Source: an uncultured Acidobacteriia bacterium | GTDB lineage: Bacteria > Acidobacteriota > Terriglobia > Bryobacterales > Bryobacteraceae | DNA: 64,000 bases | NCBI GenBank assembly: GCA_903851195.1 | Contig: CAINNJ010000046.1 | Span: 62,001 to 126,000, forward strand | Direction of reading: 5' to 3' | Shown here: in pieces, positions 16,764 to 24,673 of the stretch | How the letters are laid out: each line of letters starts with the position of its first letter | Position numbering within the stretch: the stretch's first letter is position 1 | Made by a program: the position numbers and the translations under genes | Notes under the pieces: generated by a model | What the model saw: only the letters and a program-made list of their open reading frames with translations | Databases searched by the model: none | Told to the model about the DNA's origin: nothing

Positions 16764-18191
16764 ATGTCAAATCTGACGGATTTTCTCAGCCTGCCTTACG
16801 CAGAGCTCGAAGACTTGAATTTGAAGGCCAAAGAGCAGCGCGCCAAACGTGTCCCCGCCCATCAACTGCAGGAAGAGCGGCTGAAATACCTGACGGACGA
16901 GAAGCGGATCAAAGCCGTGACCGTGATGTTCAGCGATCTCGAAGGCCGCCTGCACATGCTCGATTACGACAAGAAGTTCCTCGTAAAGAGCTTTGACAAT
17001 CTGACGTTCGACGGCTCGTCGATTCGCGGATTTACCGCGCAGAAAGAGAGCGATCTCCGTCTGCACATGGACTGGAGCGCGTTCTACTGGGCTCCGGCCG
17101 ATTTCGTCGGCGAAGGTAAAGTGCTGGTGTTCGGCGAAGTCATCGACAAGCAGGGCGGACCCTACATCGGCGACATGCGCGGCGTGCTGAAGTCCTACGC
17201 GGAGAGCAAGCACAAAGAGCACGACTTCACGCTGAACGCGGCGAACGAGATTGAAGGCTTCCTGTTCGCGGGTCTGGACGCCGAGCGCCGTTATAACGAG
17301 ACGGGCAAGTTCGAATACGTCAACACGGGCGGCTACTATCACTCGCTGCCGGGCGATCCGCTGCGCACTTTCATCGACCGCGCGGCCGAAGTGCAGCGCG
17401 CGATGGGTTTCGAGAACGAAAAAGATCACCCGGAAGTCGCGCCCTCGCAGTTCGAGATCAACTACACCTACTCGGACGTGGTGACGGCGGCGGATCAGAT
17501 CCAGCTCTACAAGTTCCTGTGCCGCCAGGTGGCCCGCAACATGGGTCTGACGGCGAGCTTCCTGCCGAAGCCGGTGGTCGGCGTCAATGGCAGCGGCATG
17601 CACACGAACGTTTCGGTGAGCAAGGGCAAGAAAAACCTGTTCTGGGATCCGGAAGGCGAAGAGAAGATCAGCAAGTTCGCGTGGGAATTCGTGGACAAGA
17701 TCATCAGCCACGGCCAGGACATCTGCCTGGTGCTGAACCCCAGCGTGAACGCGTATCGCCGGCTCGACCCGCACTTCGAAGCCCCGAACCAGCTGATCGC
17801 TTCGGCGGTTGATCGCGGTTCCATGGTTCGTGTGCCGATCGGGAACGAGAAGAGCTCGCGCATCGAAGTTCGCGCGGTGGCTCCGGACGCGAATCCGTAC
17901 ATGGTGCTCTACAGCGTGTTCAAGACGGGTCTCGACGGTTCGATCGCCGACATCCCGAATCTGCGTTCGGCGAAGCGCTTCCTGCCGGACAACATCTACG
18001 ATGCCATGGAGAACTTCCGCTCGGCGGAGTGGACGACGGAACTGTTCAGCACCGAGGTGAAAGACCGCTACCTCGATCTGAAGAAGGGTTCCGCCGATCG
18101 CTGCGCCCGTTTGCTGGGCACGGTGGTGAAGACTCCGGAAATCCAGTTCCACCACGAAGTTTACAACCAGTTCCTCTGGAACCAGTTCTAA
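16764..18191 (+). CDS. glnA: glutamine synthetase, type I
   Basis: Glutamine synthetase joins ammonia and glutamate using ATP. The 475-residue protein has the GS beta-grasp motif FDGSSIRGF (82-90), the ammonium/glutamate-site GVNGSGMHTNVSVSKGKKNLF, NPSVNAYRRLDPHFEAPNQL and the ATP-site VPIGNEKSSRIEVRAVAPDANPY. The usual adenylylation loop (NLYDLPPEE) is not recognisable; the corresponding region reads RFLPDNIYDAMENF, so control by GlnE is doubtful. The metal-ligand strand reads NEIEGFLFAG instead of the commoner ExEFFIF. It is preceded by 97 nt after a terminator and ends before a long hairpin terminator, so it is monocistronic. Confidence 0.95.
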   Translation: MSNLTDFLSLPYAELEDLNLKAKEQRAKRVPAHQLQEERLKYLTDEKRIKAVTVMFSDLEGRLHMLDYDKKFLVKSFDNLTFDGSSIRGFTAQKESDLRLHMDWSAFYWAPADFVGEGKVLVFGEVIDKQGGPYIGDMRGVLKSYAESKHKEHDFTLNAANEIEGFLFAGLDAERRYNETGKFEYVNTGGYYHSLPGDPLRTFIDRAAEVQRAMGFENEKDHPEVAPSQFEINYTYSDVVTAADQIQLYKFLCRQVARNMGLTASFLPKPVVGVNGSGMHTNVSVSKGKKNLFWDPEGEEKISKFAWEFVDKIISHGQDICLVLNPSVNAYRRLDPHFEAPNQLIASAVDRGSMVRVPIGNEKSSRIEVRAVAPDANPYMVLYSVFKTGLDGSIADIPNLRSAKRFLPDNIYDAMENFRSAEWTTELFSTEVKDRYLDLKKGSADRCARLLGTVVKTPEIQFHHEVYNQFLWNQF

Positions 18192-18217
18192 GCTTTCTCT
18201 TACATCGCTGCAGTTCG

Positions 18218-18252
18218 GAAACGCCCCGGTCGTCACGACCGGGGCGTTTCCG
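18218..18252. terminator. bidirectional hairpin terminator between glnA and the convergent gene
   Basis: GGAAACGCCCCGGTCG and its exact complement form a 16 bp stem over a TCA loop. The A/T-rich base of the stem gives a short T run in both directions (TTTCC and TTTCC). It lies between glnA and the stop codon at 18253 of the convergent gene and could serve both. Confidence 0.85.
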
Positions 18253-19308
18253 TTAGTGGGGGATCTGCTCCACGGCGGCGGCACAGCGCGTGAGCGCGGA
18301 GGCCAGAGTGTTCTTCACGCCATCGCCGGCGTAAAGGAGTGCCGGTTGGCCGTTGTTCCACTGAAAGGCGCACAGGCTGGTGTCCCCGGAGCGGGCGCGG
18401 ACTTCGCGAAGAATCTCCTCCGGAGGACGGTTTCCAAAGAGGGAAAGCGCCCGGTTCAGTTGGCGGAGGGAGCCCGGGAAGCCGGTCGTGGATAACGAAG
18501 ATTCGGCTAACGTGTATTCGGTGTGTGCCGGAGCCGGGCGGCTGGTGGCGGCGCGGCTGGCAGTGGGGATGGGTTCGGCGGGATGGAGGGTAGCCGTCAC
18601 TCCTGAGTTGGACTTCGCTTCCCGGGCGGATAATTGGGTCCAGATCAGGGTAGCGCCCAGCGAAATGCCTAACAGAACGGCCGCGGTGGCGAGCCACTTC
18701 TTTCCGGCGGCGGCTTCGGTGTTTTCGGCGTGGGATCTGGCGATGGCTCCGGTGGCGGCGGCCAGATCCTGCTCCAGTCTGGATCGGGCGAGGGAGGCCT
18801 TGACGGCTTCCACGCGGCGAGCGTGTTTTTCCTGCTCCAGTTGCTGCTGCGTGTGAAATAACTGCGTCCGCGCCTGGGCGAGTTCGGCCTGGCGGCGGCT
18901 GTGCTCGCGCTCCAGGCTTTTCTGGATGCGGGTGAGCTCCTTATTCTGTTTGGCGAGTTCGGCCTTCGTTTCGGCGCTGAGTTCCCGGTCTTCGCCGTTC
19001 GAGCCGGATTCCGCCTCGGTCTTGCCTGCGACGAGCGCCGCTCGCAGCTTGAGGCTCTCTTCCTGTTCCCGGGCGAGTTTGTCCTCCAGATCCTGGGCGG
19101 CCAGTTCGGCGCGCATCAGCGCGTGGTCCTTTTCGAGAACCAGGCGGTTCAGTTGGGCGATTTTGGCCTTGCCGGACTCGTTGAGCGTGGCACCCGCCGT
19201 GCGGCTCAGACTCGCGGTGGCGACATCGCCATCGTCGGAAGTGGTTTCAAAGACCGTCACGGCCGATTCATGCGCAGGGATTTCGTCGGGCAGGTCTTGA
19301 TCGGGCAT
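18253..19308 (-). CDS. coiled-coil membrane protein of unknown function
   Basis: The 351-residue protein has a long Glu/Lys/Ala-rich coiled coil (about residues 45-205), one membrane segment (KWLATAAVLLGISLGATLIW, about 210-232), a Pro/Ser/Thr-rich linker and a C-terminal globular part of about 100 residues. I do not recognise the C-terminal domain. The start at 19308 (MPDQDLPDEIP) is preferred because the frame further upstream overlaps the PfkB gene. Same orientation as the PfkB kinase gene, 47 nt downstream of it. Confidence 0.7.
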   Translation of the reverse strand: MPDQDLPDEIPAHESAVTVFETTSDDGDVATASLSRTAGATLNESGKAKIAQLNRLVLEKDHALMRAELAAQDLEDKLAREQEESLKLRAALVAGKTEAESGSNGEDRELSAETKAELAKQNKELTRIQKSLEREHSRRQAELAQARTQLFHTQQQLEQEKHARRVEAVKASLARSRLEQDLAAATGAIARSHAENTEAAAGKKWLATAAVLLGISLGATLIWTQLSAREAKSNSGVTATLHPAEPIPTASRAATSRPAPAHTEYTLAESSLSTTGFPGSLRQLNRALSLFGNRPPEEILREVRARSGDTSLCAFQWNNGQPALLYAGDGVKNTLASALTRCAAAVEQIPH

Positions 19309-19355
19309 CCGAATGCCGCTCCTGAAAGCAGTATCGGGAGAAGCCGCGGAGAACT

Positions 19356-20258
19356 TTAGGAGTGTGCCCGGAGCCAGGCCATCGTGGCGTCCCAACTCAG
19401 CACACCGGCGGTAGCGCCGACCCTTTGCACGGCCAGAGCACCGACCGCATTGGCGAGGCGCGCGGCCTCTTCCACGCTCATGCCGCGCTGCAGGCCGGCG
19501 ATGAAGCCGCCGGAGAAGCAGTCGCCCGCGCCGGTGGTATCGATGGCGTTCACGGGGTGTCCGGCGATCTCGGCGCCATCGGCCCAGCAGCCACCCGCGC
19601 CGCGCTTGATGATGACGTGTCCCGCGCCCAGGTCGAGCAGCACCTTCGCGGCGTCGCCAGGGTCATGGTGTCCCGTCAGGCGGAAGGCTTCGTCTTCGTT
19701 GAGCAGCGCGTAATCCACCCAGGGCAGGCTGGGGGCGAGGACCTTCATCCACTCCCCTTCGGTGTCCCACTGGGCGTCGAGCGAGGTGCGAAGACCGGCC
19801 TCGCGGGCCTTGCGAAGAAACGCGGGCGCGATCCGGCGGAGGTGGCGCATGCGATAAACGGCGGCGAGGTGGAAGTGCGTGGCGTCGGCCGGGTTGGTGA
19901 AGGCGGGGAAGTCTTCCGAGGCCGCGCCGAGCTGGTAGAGCAGGGCGCGCTGGCCGTTGCGCCGGACCAGGGCGATGGCGATGGAGGTGGGCGCGTCCAC
20001 GTAACGCACCAGGCTGGTTTCGACGCCGACGGCTTCCAGATGCTGCAGGACGGTTTCGCCGGTGGCGTCACGCCCAATCAGCGAGGCGACACTGACCGGA
20101 ACGCCCAGTTTGGCAAGCGTGTACGACGTGCTGCCGGCGTTGCCTCCAAGCTGTTGTTCCACGTTCTCGACGATGGTGGTGGCTTCCCATCGCACTTCTT
20201 CCACGGGGCGGGCGAGGATGTCGAAGACGACATTGCCACAGACGACGACTCGATTCAT
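19356..20258 (-). CDS. PfkB-family carbohydrate kinase
   Basis: A 300-residue ribokinase-fold sugar kinase. It has the N-terminal PfkB region with the GGNAGSTSYTLAKLG motif (about residues 38-52) and the C-terminal signature DTTGAGDCFSGGFI, with the catalytic-base Asp in GAGD. Substrate is not clear; ribokinase, fructokinase or nucleoside kinase activities all occur in the family. It starts 10 nt after the stop of the upstream gene at 20269, so these two are surely cotranscribed. Confidence 0.88.
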   Translation of the reverse strand: MNRVVVCGNVVFDILARPVEEVRWEATTIVENVEQQLGGNAGSTSYTLAKLGVPVSVASLIGRDATGETVLQHLEAVGVETSLVRYVDAPTSIAIALVRRNGQRALLYQLGAASEDFPAFTNPADATHFHLAAVYRMRHLRRIAPAFLRKAREAGLRTSLDAQWDTEGEWMKVLAPSLPWVDYALLNEDEAFRLTGHHDPGDAAKVLLDLGAGHVIIKRGAGGCWADGAEIAGHPVNAIDTTGAGDCFSGGFIAGLQRGMSVEEAARLANAVGALAVQRVGATAGVLSWDATMAWLRAHS

Positions 20259-20268
20259 AGGGGGTTGT

Positions 20269-21177
20269 TTAAATGCCCGCTGTCAGGCTTTCGAGGAGAC
20301 TTTTGGCGACGGGCCAGCGGCCGGCCACGCGATTGCCGGCCTGGTCGAAGGTGCCGGCCGCGAGCATGCGGGCGAACTCGTCGTCCTTCGGCACGGTGCT
20401 GTGAGCGAGGCCTTCGCGGATCATGCCGGCGGTGATGCGGAGCTGGCTGGCGAGCACGCCGGCGTCGTCTTTATTGCGGCAGAGGGCGTCCATGCGGGCT
20501 TCTATGCCGCCGGAGTACGGGGCCATGCTGACGACGACGCGATCCGCGGCGGTGAGGGCGGAGAGCATCAGTCGCATACCGGGGGGCAGGGCGCCCTGCT
20601 GGCGCAGAGCGGGGCCGGAGAGGGACATCCAGACGGGCGCGGCGGGAAGCGCGGAGGTGACCGGGGCGCCGGTACGCAGAAGGCGGGTGGCAGCCATATC
20701 GTCGGTGCTGACGGCAAGGGCCAGGGTGTCCTCACGGAGAGGCAGAAAAGAGATGTTGCGGAGCGGCGTGGAGCCGGGCATGCGGCAGAGGTCCTGATAG
20801 CAGGAGCCGCCCTGGCGCTGGGCGTAGTCGCGGAGGCGGGTCCAGTCGAAACGGCCGCGGGCGAGATAGTAAGTGCCGCTTTTCGAGAAGGATGCGAGGA
20901 CCTGATCGAGGTCGCGGCGGTAGTCGAAGCCGGTGCCTTCGAGGAAGAGCTTGTATTCGGGCTCAAGCGGAACTTTGGAGGCGGTGAGCAGGCCGGCGTG
21001 GCGCAGGGTGGCGAAATCGACGGACAAGACGGAGGCTTCTTCGGCGGGAAAGCGGGAAAGCTGGACGGCCGGGTTGAGAAAGTCGCGCTGCTCGCGCCAT
21101 TTGAATACCACGGCCGCCATGGCGAGGGACACGCCGGTCAGGACGATTGCCAGACTGACGGCCCTCTGCCAGGTCAT
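20269..21177 (-). CDS. hypothetical membrane-anchored protein
   Basis: The 302-residue product has an N-terminal membrane anchor (residues about 6-26) and an otherwise soluble body with no motif I recognise. The body begins SVLSVDFATLRHAGLL and contains two Cys in CYQDLCRMPG. It resembles the exported, unassigned proteins common in Acidobacteria that score as DUF-type beta/alpha proteins. It lies between DAHP synthase and the PfkB kinase and is preceded by a 19 bp tandem duplication in the intergenic gap. Confidence 0.65.
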   Translation of the reverse strand: MTWQRAVSLAIVLTGVSLAMAAVVFKWREQRDFLNPAVQLSRFPAEEASVLSVDFATLRHAGLLTASKVPLEPEYKLFLEGTGFDYRRDLDQVLASFSKSGTYYLARGRFDWTRLRDYAQRQGGSCYQDLCRMPGSTPLRNISFLPLREDTLALAVSTDDMAATRLLRTGAPVTSALPAAPVWMSLSGPALRQQGALPPGMRLMLSALTAADRVVVSMAPYSGGIEARMDALCRNKDDAGVLASQLRITAGMIREGLAHSTVPKDDEFARMLAAGTFDQAGNRVAGRWPVAKSLLESLTAGI

Positions 21178-21178
21178 A

Positions 21179-21215
21179 TTCTTTATACTGCCATGGTTTC
21201 TTTATACTGCCATGG
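21179..21215. repeat. 19 bp tandem duplication between DAHP synthase and the next gene
   Basis: TTCTTTATACTGCCATGG occurs at 21179-21196 and again at 21198-21215. It starts 3 nt after the DAHP-synthase stop in the minus direction and runs up to the start of the following gene. Confidence 0.9.
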
Positions 21216-21218
21216 GGC

Positions 21219-22262
21219 TTACACGGCCAAGGGCATTTCGGCTTCGCGCTCCTGCTTCCAGAGTTCGCGGTAGCCGCGCAGGGTGCGCATCATTTCCCGG
21301 AAGCCTTCGATGGTGAGAGACTGCGCGCCATCGCTGACGGCCTTTTCGGGGCAGGGGTGGACTTCGACGATCATGCCGTCCGCGCCGACCGCGACAGCGG
21401 CCTTCGCGAGGGCCGGCACCAGGCTGCGCTTGCCGGCGGCGTGGCTGGGGTCGATGATGACGGGCAGGTGCGTGAGTTCGTTGAGAACGGGCACGGCGGA
21501 AATGTCGCAGGTGTTGCGGGTGGCGGTCTCGAAGGTGCGGATGCCGCGTTCGCAGAGCATCACCTGCGGGTTGCCATGGGCCACGATGTATTCGGCCGAC
21601 ATGAGCAGTTCCTTGATGGTGGCGCTGAGGCCGCGCTTCAGCATGATGGGGCGGCCGCAGCGGCCCAGCACTTTGAGCAGCGCGAAGTTCTGCATGTTGC
21701 GCGCGCCGATCTGCAGGATGTCGGCGTATTCGGCGACCAGGTCGACGTCGCGGTCGCTCATGACCTCGGTGATGACAGCGAGACCGGTGGCTTCACGCGC
21801 TTTGGCGAGCAGTTTCAGGCCTTCGCCTTCCATGCCCTGGAAATCGTAGGGCGAAGTGCGGGGCTTAAACGCGCCGCCGCGCAGGATGGTGGCGCCGGCC
21901 GCGGCGACGGCTTCGGCCGTTTCCATGATCTGCTTTTCGCTTTCGACGGAGCAGGGGCCGGCCATGGTGATGAACTCATCGCCGCCAATTTCGGCGCGGC
22001 CGACTTTGATGATGGTCCGCTCTTTGCGGAATTCTTTGCTGACGAACTTGTAAGGCGCTGAGATGCGCACCGCTTTTTCCACTCCGGGGGTGGCTTCGAG
22101 GGATTCGAGACAGCCCGTTACGTCACCGCCCGCGCCGACGACTCCGATCACAACTCGTTCCTCCCCTTCGATCGAGTGGACACGGAAGCCGAATTCGCGA
22201 ATCCTCTCACAAACATGGTCAACTTCCGCTCTGGTGGCATGTGGCCGCATCGAAATAATCAT
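21219..22262 (-). CDS. aroF: 3-deoxy-7-phosphoheptulonate (DAHP) synthase, type I-beta with N-terminal regulatory domain
   Basis: DAHP synthase condenses phosphoenolpyruvate and erythrose 4-phosphate, the first step of aromatic amino acid synthesis. The 347-residue protein has an N-terminal ferredoxin-like/ACT-like domain of about 70 residues, then the AroA-beta/KDO8P-type barrel with [44 protein letters not shown] and [11 protein letters not shown]. This is the Thermotoga-like subfamily, whose N-terminal domain gives feedback inhibition by Tyr/Phe. Upstream there is an aromatic leader peptide and attenuator (22291-22415), so expression is likely controlled by charged Tyr/Trp/Phe-tRNA as well. 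Confidence 0.96.
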   Translation of the reverse strand: MIISMRPHATRAEVDHVCERIREFGFRVHSIEGEERVVIGVVGAGGDVTGCLESLEATPGVEKAVRISAPYKFVSKEFRKERTIIKVGRAEIGGDEFITMAGPCSVESEKQIMETAEAVAAAGATILRGGAFKPRTSPYDFQGMEGEGLKLLAKAREATGLAVITEVMSDRDVDLVAEYADILQIGARNMQNFALLKVLGRCGRPIMLKRGLSATIKELLMSAEYIVAHGNPQVMLCERGIRTFETATRNTCDISAVPVLNELTHLPVIIDPSHAAGKRSLVPALAKAAVAVGADGMIVEVHPCPEKAVSDGAQSLTIEGFREMMRTLRGYRELWKQEREAEMPLAV

Positions 22263-22290
22263 TTGGTGTCTCGTTCTCCCGCTGAAAATG

Positions 22291-22315
22291 AAAAACCCAC
22301 TCTTGCGAGTGGGTT
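22291..22315 (-). terminator. attenuator terminator (segments 3:4) before DAHP synthase
   Basis: On the minus strand AACCCACTC and GAGTGGGTT form a 9 bp stem over GCAA, followed directly by a U-run (GGGTTTTTC). It ends 28 nt before the DAHP-synthase ATG and lies inside its transcript, so it is an attenuator, not the end of an upstream gene. Confidence 0.92.
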
Positions 22316-22407
22316 GGTTTGAAGAAAACTTGCGTTGACCTGCAGGTCTAAACCAACACCACTATGGAGTCGGGCTCCAAAATCGGTAGCTAAACCAGTA
22401 GGTGTTG
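22307..22407 (-). promoter_or_regulatory. antiterminator/anti-antiterminator segments of the aromatic attenuator
   Basis: Segment 1 is CAACACC (22407-22401) within leader codons 3-5. Segment 2 is GGTGTTGGTTTAG (22360-22348). Segment 3 is AAACCAACCCACTC (22320-22307). Pairing 1:2 (CAACACC with GGTGTTG, 7 bp) is exclusive with 2:3 (GTTGGTTT with AAACCAAC, 8 bp), which is exclusive with the 3:4 terminator. This is the classical layout of a ribosome-mediated amino acid attenuator. Confidence 0.85.
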
Positions 22408-22415
22408 CAGGCCAT
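22362..22415 (-). CDS. aromatic leader peptide MACNTYWFSYRFWSPTP
   Basis: A 17-codon ORF with ATG at 22415 and TAG at 22364-22362 encodes two Tyr, two Trp and two Phe in an eight-residue run (TyrTrpPheSerTyrArgPheTrp). It lies directly upstream of an attenuator and the gene for DAHP synthase, the enzyme making the common precursor of exactly these three amino acids. A ribosome stalled at codons 6-8 would cover segment 1 and allow the antiterminator to form. The ATG is 8 nt after a TATATT box, with only a weak GGGA upstream, so translation may be leaderless. Confidence 0.88.
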   Translation of the reverse strand: MACNTYWFSYRFWSPTP

Positions 22416-22423
22416 GAAGTCCC

Positions 22424-22451
22424 AATATAGCACTGGATTTTGAGAACGCAA
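22424..22451 (-). promoter_or_regulatory. promoter of the aromatic leader/DAHP synthase transcript
   Basis: On the minus strand TTGCGT (22451-22446) and TATATT (22429-22424) are separated by 16 nt. The leader ATG begins 8 nt after the -10 box. Confidence 0.6.
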
Positions 22452-22516
22452 GAGGGCGAAAGCGGATTTTCCGGATTTTTCGGGTATCCACCTGATCGTG
22501 GTGTATCTTTTCCGGA

Positions 22517-23578
22517 TCAGAGCTCTGCGATCACGGCATCAGTGACCTGGCTCGTTTTGCTGGTACCACCGAGGTCTGGTGTACGGATGTTTGTGCCGGA
22601 GACGACGGAGGCGATGGAGCGCTCGATGTCGGCGGCGGCTTCGGGGTGGCCGAGGTGGTCGAGCATCTGCTCCACGCAGAGAAATGTCGCCAGCGGATTG
22701 ACGATTCCCTGAAAGGCAATGTCCGGCGCGGAGCCGTGCACGGGTTCGAACATCGATGGGTTCCGGCGCGTGGGATCGAGGTTCGCGCTGGGGGCCAGGC
22801 CCATGCTGCCGACGATCATGGCGGAGATGTCGCTGAGGATGTCGCCGAACAGGTTAGAGGCCACGACGACGTCGAAGCTTTCGGGGCGGCGGATGAAATT
22901 CATAGCAGCGGCATCCACGAGAAGGGACTCGGTGGCGATGTCCGGAAATTCGGTGGCGACGGCGGCGAAGGCTTTGTCCCAAAGCACGAGCGAGTAGCCC
23001 TGTGCGTTGGATTTCGTGACGCTGGTGACTTTGCGTTTGCCGTTGCGTTTGCGGGCGAGTTCGAAGGCGACGCGGACCACACGCTCGACGCCCCGGCGGG
23101 TAAAGACGGAGGTCTGGACGGCCACTTCCTCCGGCTGGTCGTGATAGAGGAAGCCGCCGATCTGGGCGTACTCGCCTTCGGTGTTTTCGCGGACGACGAC
23201 GAGGTCGATCTCTTCGTGCTTCCGCAGCGCGAGCGGCGAGGCCACGCCTTTGTAGAGCTTCGCGGGGCGGATGTTGGCGTACTGGTCGAAGGTGCGGCGG
23301 ATGGGGAGCAGCAGGCCGTTGAGCGTGATGTGGTCGGGGACTTTCGGGTGGCCTACCGCGCCGAGCAGTATCGCTTCGGACCGGCGGAGTTCGTCGAGGA
23401 AACCTTCCGGGGCCATGCGGCCGTGGGCGAGGTAATAGTCAGAGCCCCAGTCGTAGTCCGTGTATTCGAGAACGAAGCCGTGTTTGGCCTGCAGGGCGGC
23501 GAGGACCCGTTTGGCTTCAGGGAGGATTTCCTGTCCGACGCCATCGCCGGGGATGACGGCAATCCGATGAGTATGCAT
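22517..23578 (-). CDS. tartrate / D-malate dehydrogenase (isopropylmalate dehydrogenase family)
   Basis: The 353-residue protein is an NAD-dependent beta-decarboxylating dehydrogenase. It has IAVIPGDGVGQEI, GAVGHP, the substrate-loop LPIRRTFDQYANIRPAKLY, VVVRENTEGEYAQIGG, and the C-terminal metal/cofactor stretch NLFGDILSDISAMIVGSMGLAPSANLDP plus EPVHGSAPDIAFQGIVNP. SPLALRKHEEIDLVVVRENTEGEY is closer to tartrate dehydrogenase/decarboxylase and DmlA-type D-malate dehydrogenases than to LeuB. It stands alone between the attenuator region and modC, 12 nt downstream of which it would end a transcript on the same strand in reverse order. Exact substrate is uncertain. Confidence 0.88.
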   Translation of the reverse strand: MHTHRIAVIPGDGVGQEILPEAKRVLAALQAKHGFVLEYTDYDWGSDYYLAHGRMAPEGFLDELRRSEAILLGAVGHPKVPDHITLNGLLLPIRRTFDQYANIRPAKLYKGVASPLALRKHEEIDLVVVRENTEGEYAQIGGFLYHDQPEEVAVQTSVFTRRGVERVVRVAFELARKRNGKRKVTSVTKSNAQGYSLVLWDKAFAAVATEFPDIATESLLVDAAAMNFIRRPESFDVVVASNLFGDILSDISAMIVGSMGLAPSANLDPTRRNPSMFEPVHGSAPDIAFQGIVNPLATFLCVEQMLDHLGHPEAAADIERSIASVVSGTNIRTPDLGGTSKTSQVTDAVIAEL

Positions 23579-23590
23579 GAAGGTTTGATT

Positions 23591-24673
23591 TTATGACTCG
23601 GGCCTGAGTTGGCGGAGACTGCCTGGCGGGATTTCGACCCAGAGGTCGTCGGGCTTTTCGCGCCATGTTTCGCGCGGCACGTCGATGATGAGGCCGTTGC
23701 CGAAATCGGCGCGGACGGCGTGCGGGCGCTCCAGGAGGCTGGCCTGGTGGACGCGGACGCGGTTATCGCCGGCTTTGGTGACGAGGTGCAGTTCTTCGGG
23801 ACGCGCGCAGAGCGTGACGCGGGCGCCTTTGAAACAGCCTCGCAGATGCGGGCCGTTCATGTCCTGGCCGAACATGCGGATGCGGCTGGTCTGGCGGCCG
23901 GGATCGAGGGTGAGGATCTCGGCTTCGTAGAGGTTGAAGTCGCCGAGAAGGGAGGCCACGGCGGGGGTGCCCGGGTTGCGGAGGAGGTCGAGAGGCGCGC
24001 CGCGGTGCAGGATGCGGCCAGCGCTGAAGAGCAGGACGTGATCGGCCAGGGCGAAGCACTCGTCCTGATCGTGCGTGACCAGGAGCATGGGGATGCGGAG
24101 GGAGGCTTTCATTTCGAGGATGACGGCGTAGAGGTCGGCGCGGAGGGAGGCGTCGAGGCCGCGGCCCGGTTCATCGAGGAGGAGGGCCTGCGGTTCGGCG
24201 ATCAGGGCGCGGGCGATGGAGGCGCGCTGTTTTTGTCCGCCGGAGAGTTCGCGGGGGTAGCGGCCGGCGAGGTCGGTCAGTTTGAAGCGTTCGAGAAGTT
24301 CGGCGATGCGGCGGTGGCGTTCGAGGCGGGGCAGTCCGTGGGCGGCGAAGGCGAGATTTTCGCGCACGGACATGTGCGGGAAGAGGGCGTAGTTCTGGAA
24401 GACGTAGCCGCAGGCGCGTTCGCGCGGGAGGAGATGGACTTTCGCGCCGCCGTCGTAAAGGATGCGGTTGCCGAGAAGGATGCGGCCGGCGTCGGGCTGC
24501 ACGAAGCCGGCGATGGCGTCGAGGGTGAGGGTTTTGCCGGAGCCGCTGGGGCCGTAGAGGACGGTGACGCCGGGGTTCGCGTCGAACTGCACGTCGAGAC
24601 GGAAGCCGGCGGATTCGGGGCCGGCGGGGAAGTTTTTCGAGATGTGGGCCTGGATCATGCCGACCTGGTTCAT
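23591..24673 (-). CDS. modC: molybdate ABC transporter ATP-binding protein
   Basis: The 360-residue ATPase powers molybdate import. It has Walker A GPSGSGKT (41-48), a Q-loop (FQNYALFPHM), the ABC signature LSGGQKQR, Walker B ALLLDEP, the H-loop LLVTHDQDE, and a C-terminal TOBE domain of about 70 residues that can bind molybdate. Phe/Tyr-rich QNYALF is typical for ModC. The start at 24673 overlaps the modB stop in an ATGA arrangement; an internal MIQ start 15 nt later is possible. The long open frame upstream of 24673 is a shadow of modB. No modA is present. Confidence 0.92.
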   Translation of the reverse strand: MNQVGMIQAHISKNFPAGPESAGFRLDVQFDANPGVTVLYGPSGSGKTLTLDAIAGFVQPDAGRILLGNRILYDGGAKVHLLPRERACGYVFQNYALFPHMSVRENLAFAAHGLPRLERHRRIAELLERFKLTDLAGRYPRELSGGQKQRASIARALIAEPQALLLDEPGRGLDASLRADLYAVILEMKASLRIPMLLVTHDQDECFALADHVLLFSAGRILHRGAPLDLLRNPGTPAVASLLGDFNLYEAEILTLDPGRQTSRIRMFGQDMNGPHLRGCFKGARVTLCARPEELHLVTKAGDNRVRVHQASLLERPHAVRADFGNGLIIDVPRETWREKPDDLWVEIPPGSLRQLRPES

